NCBI GenBank assembly: GCA_022425585.1
Contig: JAKMFF010000320.1
Span: 1 to 5,210 of the forward strand
Reading direction: 5' to 3'
Length of the DNA: 5,210 nucleotides
Origin: Candidatus Poseidoniaceae archaeon
GTDB lineage: Archaea > Thermoplasmatota > Poseidoniia > Poseidoniales > Poseidoniaceae
The notes under the pieces are model-generated. The model was not told where the DNA came from. It searched no databases and was given only the letters and a program-made list of their open reading frames with translations. Made by a program: the position numbers and the translations under genes. Below are positions 1 through 5,210 of this stretch, piece after piece (positions within the stretch are counted from its first letter, which is position 1; each line of letters starts with the position of its first letter).

Positions 1-3000
1 CTATCGAAACTTCTTCACCATTTGAACTCATAACCATATTGGTAATTCCACTAGCTATAATATAATCTGGTGCTTCAGCAGACCATGAATTATCAGTAAC
101 GACATAAGCAATCTTTGATTCTCCGCCAAATCCTTCGACCCATGTTGCCGCCAAGACATCCCTATCATTTTCTTGATAAACTTCTAATTGGGCATTAGAG
201 GCATAATCTCCTACTGAGTATTGGAATGTCCAGGAAGGATTCCATTCTTGTCCGTGAGCATACATCAAACCAACACGATCAATTCCAGTTACGTCATCTC
301 TCATCTCTTGGTAAAGAATGTGCATGTTTTGCTCTCCAAGGCCAATTGCTAATTTGTCGCCTTGGGATGGTTTGATGTCGATATTGGATAATATGTTACT
401 CGAACTCCATGAACTTTCGATATGAGCGGTATCTGACATTAAGACAAATATTGAGGTTATATCATTGTAAGAACCACCCGTTGCGATATCTCGATAGTAT
501 CCGGCAAGCACTACTCTATCGCCCCTTTTAGCCATATCAAGTCCCCAGTACCGCCCCTCTGATAGTTTCAAGGCTGGCATGTGAGTTTGTTTTTCTGTGG
601 TTTCACCTGCATTGGTTATCGACGTCATTGCAACATGTGACAAAAAGTAGCCTTGGTCGCTGAGGATGTTTTCAGTCCAGGCTGCGTGAACGAGGCCGTC
701 ATCTCGTAAGATTGCAGTTAATTCTCCGGCCCATGAATCAGCCAGTTTGACATCGGCAAGAGTAGCCCATGCACCTGAAGAAGATTCGGTAACGGTTCTA
801 ACGTGCAGTTCCCCGTCTACAGTAGTGAATAACAAACCGCCTTCCTCCATTCCTACGAAGTCAATTACAGATTCGCCTGAAAGTAAATTTAGTCTAACCT
901 GTGAATCAATTGCCACATTATTTACTACCACGGTGAACCGTAATTCTGAATATTCAGAATCAACACCATCGCCTGACATTGTCACTCTAAATTCAGTACC
1001 TCCGTAAACAGATAAATTTTCAGGGATGATGAAAGAAGCTTCACCATAGCCGGAACTTGAATCGGAACCAGGTATTACTAAAATTTCATCTTGTCCAATC
1101 TTAAGTCCAGCCTTTGTATACAATGTAAGAGTAAGCCCTGTGGCATCATTTTGCCCAAGATTGTCAACTCTCACTCTAAGAGTATACTGATCACCGGGTG
1201 TAGGAATCAATGGGGTTGTTTGATAAGCTCCCTGCATAAAGCGGAGTGTCGGTTCTTCCGGCCTTTCTTCTACTTCAAAGGAAAAAGAATATGAATTATC
1301 TTCAGGATTGGGATCATTATAATTGTTTGATGGGTCGATAGAAATGGTCACCGTATGAGTGCCAACTTCGGTAGCCCACCAGTATAGAGTGACTTGTGCA
1401 GAGTCACCATCGTCAAGGTTTGACAAGGTGACATCAGACGGATAAATATCAGAATTATCACCCGGAGCAATCAACTTGATGTAAACATCATCAGCATCTA
1501 AGTCTCCGACATTTTCGATGGTGAACTTAACGGTTAAAATTGACCCTGCAACGGCAGATAATACTGGTAAGCCAACTTCATCTTGAATTTCAACAACGCC
1601 GGCAAAAGCAAAATCTGGGGCTGCAGGCATGTTATCAACGTCAAAAGTTCTCCTAACGTCATCTGTTTTTACCCCAGATTCATTGACCATTCTAAAGCTA
1701 ATCCTCGTAGAGCCATCTGAAACAGTTGTTGAGTCCCAACTGAATGACCAGTCTTGACTACCTACTTCCAATTCAGGCAGGTCTGTACCAAACTCCCATT
1801 GACCATTGTCAACCTTGAATTCAATGTAGTCATGTTGAACCCCGTCAACAGATCCTGAGAAATCGACTAGGCCGCTGATTGATTCACCAACTGCAGGGCT
1901 TGCTAAAGTAACTTTCATTCTAGCAAGGTTGATAACTCTAAAATCAATATTTGATTCTGCCTCGCTTACTGTATCATAAGCCCTAGCACTAACTATGACG
2001 TACTCTTCATCACTTTGCACCCAGTCTTCAAGCACGTTAACATTCAAATTCCAATTAGCAACATCCCCTCCAGCAATAGTCCACGGCTTCAATTCACGTT
2101 CTGTTCCAGATTCTAAGAATTGAACGATTCGAACTTGTATTTGGTCAAATTGTTGTGAGGATGGGAAATTCGTGGAACCGGAAATCGTGACCCTGTTACC
2201 TTCAAGCCACCATGTATCGTTAGAAGGTTGAGAAATATCGACATAATCACCACTACCATTACCACTCGGCGGCGGATTGACAATACCGGTATCTTCCAGT
2301 GGAGTACAAGGTTGGTCGAGTGCCAAATCAATTGCGCAGGATGCATCAATTAACCCAAAGCCCCATTTTTCATGCCACCTATCTGATACTGTATTGGCTG
2401 CCTTTTCCCTGGTTTCTGAAGAGTTACGAATCACATCCATTACCTCAAAGGCGTCAAGCGATGGTGCTGCTTCCCGCACTAACGCAACTATTCCTGAAGC
2501 GATTGGTGTTGCCATACTAGTGCCGTCTTTTTCATCGTAGCTAGAATCGGCCTCGGGCCTTGGAGCACCTGGTAATGAAGTTCCCGTAGCAGCAGTTGCA
2601 GACATAATATTTGAGCCGTAAGCAGCTATATCCGGCTTCAATTCATCCCATTCATTATCATCACCATCATCTAGACGTGGTCCGAAATTTGAGAAACTGG
2701 AAATTCCGTCATTGGTTCTGTTAACGTTGCCAAAGTCTGAGGCAGATGCTACTGCAAATCCGAGATCTGCACTAGCGGGAGATGGAACCCTTTTTGATCC
2801 ATCATTACCCATGGCAATTACACAAATGATATCTGCGGTTTCAGTTGCATTGTTGATTAGCCTAGCTTCTGCACCCGTACCGTTGTCCCCTTCATCTCCC
2901 GGATTAAGAGGAGAGGAAACTGAGCCAAAGGACATCGAGCCAATCTGTATACCGCGACTAGAGGAATTATGTCCCCAGTCAGTATCAGCATTGTTAATCA

Positions 3001-4036
3001 TCCACTGAATACCGCTGACAGAATATTGTGAATTTGTCCCACCCGTGTCGGTTAGTACTTTGATATCTACGAGGTAAGCTCCAGGCGCAGTCCCGCGATG
3101 TACGCGCGATGAATCTCCTGTACCTAACGCAGAACCTGCTACGTGAGTACCATGTCCTTGACCATCATCTGGGTCTTGTGAGCCATCCGGATTGGCTGCT
3201 GCCGAAGTTGCATCATATCCTGCCACCCACTTGTGGTCATCATATGACAGAGCATCAGTGTCTGGTGCATCATTATTATCATCGAAATCGTTTAGCGAAC
3301 GGTGTTCGTTATCTACCCCTGTATCAAGTACAGCAATAACTACTCCTTCACCACTATACCCTCTCTCATAAGCAGATTCAGTATAGACATCTGAAGGCAT
3401 AGCTCTGGTTGCTTGTCCAGCCACATCATTAGTTGGGACCATCACATTTTGCATTTCAATAACTACTACTCCGGTCAGGTGATAGATGTCCATTAACGCA
3501 CTAACTGGGACTTTGTCCACTACAATGGCATCAATACTCTCAGGAAGATCTAGCCAAGCACCGTTCTCTACACCTATCCAATTGTGTAAATTCAGCACGT
3601 TCTTCAATTGGTTTACTTCCAAATCGGTTGGATGCCATGCATAATCTACGATAATGGCTACAGTCTTTTTGCCATCCTCGCCAATGATGGCTGTTGGAGA
3701 GATAGAATCGTAACCTGAAATTACTCGCTGCAAGCGATCATCCATACCATTCCAATCTAAATCTGGCCCATAACCTAACCACCAACCCGCTTTTTCAGAT
3801 GCTGGTTGGTCATCTCTCAAATCGACCCTTAACGGGCGGTCGCATAATTCCTCATCACACATTAGTGGCGGTAGGCCGTCGATTAGGATTGGTTCGCTAT
3901 ACATTTGCGTGGATTCGTTTGAGCCATTAGCATCATCATTACCGATATTGTAAGAGGTTGCTGCAGAGACATCTGCGATTAGGAAAATGAGGGCGATAAA
4001 AAGCGCTGAACGGCGTATTCCAACTGTTGATTTCAT
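1..4036 (-). CDS. Secreted multi-domain subtilisin-like serine protease (peptidase S8), C-terminus cut by window edge
   Basis: The frame is open for 1345 codons from ATG 4036 to the left edge, with no stop or frameshift. Residues 1-25 form a signal peptide (n-region MKSTVGIRR, hydrophobic core, cleavage near VSA-A). A propeptide-like region follows to about 220, with a DxDxNGxDD motif at 92-100. The S8 domain spans about 226-574. The triad is complete: D238 (AVLDTGVD), H295 (GHGTHVAG) and S507 (GTSMATP), with oxyanion N411 (AMGNDG). A Pro/Gly linker (587-597) leads to two Ig-like modules (598-706, 707-803), two CARDB-like modules (about 807-928, 930-1040) and a propeller-like region from 1046. 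The protein should hydrolyse peptide bonds outside the cell; its substrate is unknown. An ATG at 4093 is in frame, but it adds 19 residues before the signal peptide and lacks the good ribosome binding site, so 4036 is preferred. Family assignment is near certain; the downstream module names are judged by eye. Confidence 0.95.
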   Translation of the reverse strand, partial: MKSTVGIRRSALFIALIFLIADVSAATSYNIGNDDANGSNESTQMYSEPILIDGLPPLMCDEELCDRPLRVDLRDDQPASEKAGWWLGYGPDLDWNGMDDRLQRVISGYDSISPTAIIGEDGKKTVAIIVDYAWHPTDLEVNQLKNVLNLHNWIGVENGAWLDLPESIDAIVVDKVPVSALMDIYHLTGVVVIEMQNVMVPTNDVAGQATRAMPSDVYTESAYERGYSGEGVVIAVLDTGVDNEHRSLNDFDDNNDAPDTDALSYDDHKWVAGYDATSAAANPDGSQDPDDGQGHGTHVAGSALGTGDSSRVHRGTAPGAYLVDIKVLTDTGGTNSQYSVSGIQWMINNADTDWGHNSSSRGIQIGSMSFGSVSSPLNPGDEGDNGTGAEARLINNATETADIICVIAMGNDGSKRVPSPASADLGFAVASASDFGNVNRTNDGISSFSNFGPRLDDGDDNEWDELKPDIAAYGSNIMSATAATGTSLPGAPRPEADSSYDEKDGTSMATPIASGIVALVREAAPSLDAFEVMDVIRNSSETREKAANTVSDRWHEKWGFGLIDASCAIDLALDQPCTPLEDTGIVNPPPSGNGSGDYVDISQPSNDTWWLEGNRVTISGSTNFPSSQQFDQIQVRIVQFLESGTERELKPWTIAGGDVANWNLNVNVLEDWVQSDEEYVIVSARAYDTVSEAESNIDFRVINLARMKVTLASPAVGESISGLVDFSGSVDGVQHDYIEFKVDNGQWEFGTDLPELEVGSQDWSFSWDSTTVSDGSTRISFRMVNESGVKTDDVRRTFDVDNMPAAPDFAFAGVVEIQDEVGLPVLSAVAGSILTVKFTIENVGDLDADDVYIKLIAPGDNSDIYPSDVTLSNLDDGDSAQVTLYWWATEVGTHTVTISIDPSNNYNDPNPEDNSYSFSFEVEERPEEPTLRFMQGAYQTTPLIPTPGDQYTLRVRVDNLGQNDATGLTLTLYTKAGLKIGQDEILVIPGSDSSSGYGEASFIIPENLSVYGGTEFRVTMSGDGVDSEYSELRFTVVVNNVAIDSQVRLNLLSGESVIDFVGMEEGGLLFTTVDGELHVRTVTESSSGAWATLADVKLADSWAGELTAILRDDGLVHAAWTENILSDQGYFLSHVAMTSITNAGETTEKQTHMPALKLSEGRYWGLDMAKRGDRVVLAGYYRDIATGGSYNDITSIFVLMSDTAHIESSWSSSNILSNIDIKPSQGDKLAIGLGEQNMHILYQEMRDDVTGIDRVGLMYAHGQEWNPSWTFQYSVGDYASNAQLEVYQENDRDVLAATWVEGFGGESKIAYVVTDNSWSAEAPDYIIASGITNMVMSSNGEEVSI

Positions 4037-4043
4037 CGCTGAC

Positions 4044-4048
4044 TCACC
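4044..4048 (-). promoter_or_regulatory. Ribosome binding site (GGTGA) of the subtilase gene
   Basis: GGTGA, within AGGGTGAG, ends 7 bases before the ATG at 4036. It matches part of the consensus AGGAGGTGATC that is complementary to the 3' end of 16S rRNA. It supports 4036 over the in-frame ATG at 4093, which has only a weak AGGGTCGAG upstream. The site would lie inside the coding sequence if 4093 were the start. Confidence 0.6.
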
Positions 4049-4150
4049 CTTCCCCATTCCACCGATTCTTTGCCATGTTTTGATAGTATCCATTTCTCGA
4101 CCCTACAATAACTAACTTTGACACCCATGTCTTACGATTTTGCAGCGGAT

Positions 4151-4166
4151 TTTTACCATGGTAAAA
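4151..4166. repeat. Perfect 16-base palindrome in the spacer between the two protease genes
   Basis: TTTTACCATGGTAAAA is its own reverse complement. It begins 22 bases after the rhomboid stop and lies about 115 bases before the subtilase start. An AT-rich stretch (ACAAAATAAGAAAAATTTTA on the minus strand, about 4160-4179) overlaps it and might contain a TATA-like element, though no clean consensus is seen. Perfect dyad symmetry in an intergenic spacer suits a dimeric regulator's operator. The stem is AT-rich with no loop, so it makes a poor RNA hairpin, although the T-runs at its edges could contribute to archaeal transcription termination. Function is inferred; the symmetry is seen directly. 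Confidence 0.45.
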
Positions 4167-4187
4167 TTTTTCTTATTTTGTATCCCC

Positions 4188-5210
4188 TCAAGGCCAATTA
4201 AAGTGTTCAGGATGGCTTGAACATTGGATTTGAGGGCCATCTGAACGTTCAATTACTCCTAGCGGACTAGAGCACTGTGGACAATTGGCTAGGTCTGCAA
4301 TGTGTTCCATCCAGGCTTGCCGGGTTTCAGGCTCATCGCTTGAATCCATGAGACTTTTTACTGAATCACGTAGATTTTTGGGCAATTCATAATCTTGTGC
4401 TGTCCAAGGGTCTTGTGCAGATTTCAAATCTTTCATTTGCTTTTTTATGCTACGTAGCCTATTGATTACCTCACTTGAGGAAGACGGCCCTCCATCTTCG
4501 ACACCCAGTGGAACAGGCCCTCCTTTGGCAACCAAAGGCAAGGTGACATAGGCTAAAATGAATCCACCCAAGTGAGCCATGTGGCCAACATCACTCGGTC
4601 TTTCAAGGCCATATGTTGAGAAAGACCTGAATACTTCAAGTCCGAAGTAGATTAATGCCAAATAAAACACCGGCCACTTGCGTATTAGAATAAGTGGAAA
4701 TGGAATCTCATCTTTTGGCCAACCTGCCAGATATGCCCCGAATAAGCCGAATGCCGCACCAGATGCACCAAGAGCAGGCCTTGATGATTCAATATTAAAT
4801 AAAAACCAAGCGATGGAACCACCAATTAAACCAATAAAATAAATTGCAAAGAATCTATTTCGACCTAACCGTTGTTCAAGTGGAATTCCGACAAGAGCAA
4901 TCACCATAATATTGCCAAGCACGTGAGTTGCATCGAATTGACTGTGCAAAAATCCAGCCGAGATGAAAGTAATCCAGCCTGACGGTTCCTTAGCCTCTGT
5001 TGGCCTCATCCACAGATCCTCCCATAGCCAGAGATCAACAAAGCCGAAATTGTAAAATAATGACCATATGACTTGGACAAGGTAGCCTAGCAACAGCCCG
5101 ACTGTCATTGACAAAGCAAAGGAAGTCTTGTGGCGAAATGAATAATATAGCGGCCAAAAAATTACGGTTAACCAGACTACGAATAATGCCGTTTCAACTC
5201 CATTGAACTG
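4188..5210 (-). CDS. Rhomboid-family intramembrane serine protease with C-terminal zinc-ribbon-like tail, 5' end cut by window edge
   Basis: The frame is open from the right edge to TGA at 4190-4188, giving 340 visible residues (Q1 at 5210). The ATG at 5108 and TTG at 5114 are unlikely starts, because the frame continues upstream through another hydrophobic helix (about 8-24); the true start is outside the window. Several membrane segments follow. Rhomboid hallmarks are visible: FLHSQFDATHVLGN with H96 and N100 (the HxxxN pair of TM2), catalytic S150 in GASG, and catalytic H213 in GHMAHLGG with a Gly-rich helix. The protein should cleave transmembrane helices of other membrane proteins. After about residue 231 comes a soluble tail of some 110 residues, predicted helical, ending in C310-x2-C313-x16-C330-x2-H333, which could bind zinc. 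The tail probably faces the cytosol. It lies 151 bases upstream of the secreted subtilase on the same strand. Family assignment is firm; the physiological substrate is unknown. Confidence 0.94.
   Translation of the reverse strand, partial: QFNGVETALFVVWLTVIFWPLYYSFRHKTSFALSMTVGLLLGYLVQVIWSLFYNFGFVDLWLWEDLWMRPTEAKEPSGWITFISAGFLHSQFDATHVLGNIMVIALVGIPLEQRLGRNRFFAIYFIGLIGGSIAWFLFNIESSRPALGASGAAFGLFGAYLAGWPKDEIPFPLILIRKWPVFYLALIYFGLEVFRSFSTYGLERPSDVGHMAHLGGFILAYVTLPLVAKGGPVPLGVEDGGPSSSSEVINRLRSIKKQMKDLKSAQDPWTAQDYELPKNLRDSVKSLMDSSDEPETRQAWMEHIADLANCPQCSSPLGVIERSDGPQIQCSSHPEHFNWP

Noticed and set aside
943..960. Perfect 18-base palindrome ATTCTGAATATTCAGAAT
   Set aside because: It lies inside the subtilase coding region, where it encodes an ordinary Ser/Glu-containing stretch. 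With no copy elsewhere in the window and no promoter context, it is most simply chance.
747..1294. Short plus-strand open frames (747-1007 and 1091-1294)
   Set aside because: They are antisense to the CARDB-like and propeller coding region of the subtilase, have low-complexity Ser/Thr/Pro-rich or unrecognisable products, and fit shadow frames of the minus-strand gene.
2113..3339. Short open frames on both strands across the protease domain
   Set aside because: They overlap the catalytic core in other frames, where the minus-strand frame shows an intact S8 triad. Their products match no recognisable family.
4151..4187. Intrinsic terminator after the rhomboid gene
   Set aside because: The palindrome has no loop and an AT-rich stem, and no GC-rich hairpin with a following T-run is present. 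Termination through the short T-run remains possible but is not supported.
4188..5114. Rhomboid gene starting at TTG 5114 or ATG 5108
   Set aside because: The same frame stays open to the right edge and adds a further hydrophobic segment, so these are internal codons and the gene is cut by the window.

Overview
The window holds two protein-coding genes. Both are on the minus strand, and both run off the ends of the window. Base composition is moderately AT-rich. The large gene encodes a secreted, acidic, multi-domain subtilase with Ig-like and CARDB-like modules. The small gene encodes a rhomboid protease. No RNA gene, insertion sequence, CRISPR array or attachment site was found. The style of these proteins (Asp-rich secreted subtilase, DxDxNG motif before the catalytic domain, CARDB modules, a GGTGA ribosome binding site) resembles marine planktonic Euryarchaeota of the Marine Group II/Poseidoniales type. 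That assignment is an inference from protein style only, because no phylogenetic marker lies in the window.

Layout, in the direction of transcription (right to left). Positions 5210 to 4188 encode a rhomboid-family intramembrane serine protease. Its first codons lie outside the window. It has the GASG serine motif, the catalytic His and the HxxxN motif, followed by a soluble tail ending in a CxxC...CxxH zinc-ribbon-like motif. A 151-base spacer follows (4187 to 4037), with a perfect 16-base palindrome at its centre-left and a ribosome binding site just before the next gene. From 4036 to the left edge runs one uninterrupted reading frame of at least 1345 codons. It encodes a signal peptide, a propeptide, an S8 catalytic domain with a complete triad, two Ig-like modules, two CARDB-like modules and a periodic beta-propeller-like region. 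Its C-terminus is outside the window.

How they may work together: both genes encode proteases and lie in the same direction. The subtilase is exported and probably acts at the cell surface on external protein. The rhomboid sits in the membrane and could in principle cut a membrane anchor of its neighbour or of other surface proteins. That link is only a hypothesis, because the subtilase C-terminus cannot be seen. Open frames on the plus strand across this region are all short and antisense to these two genes, and none looks like a real gene.
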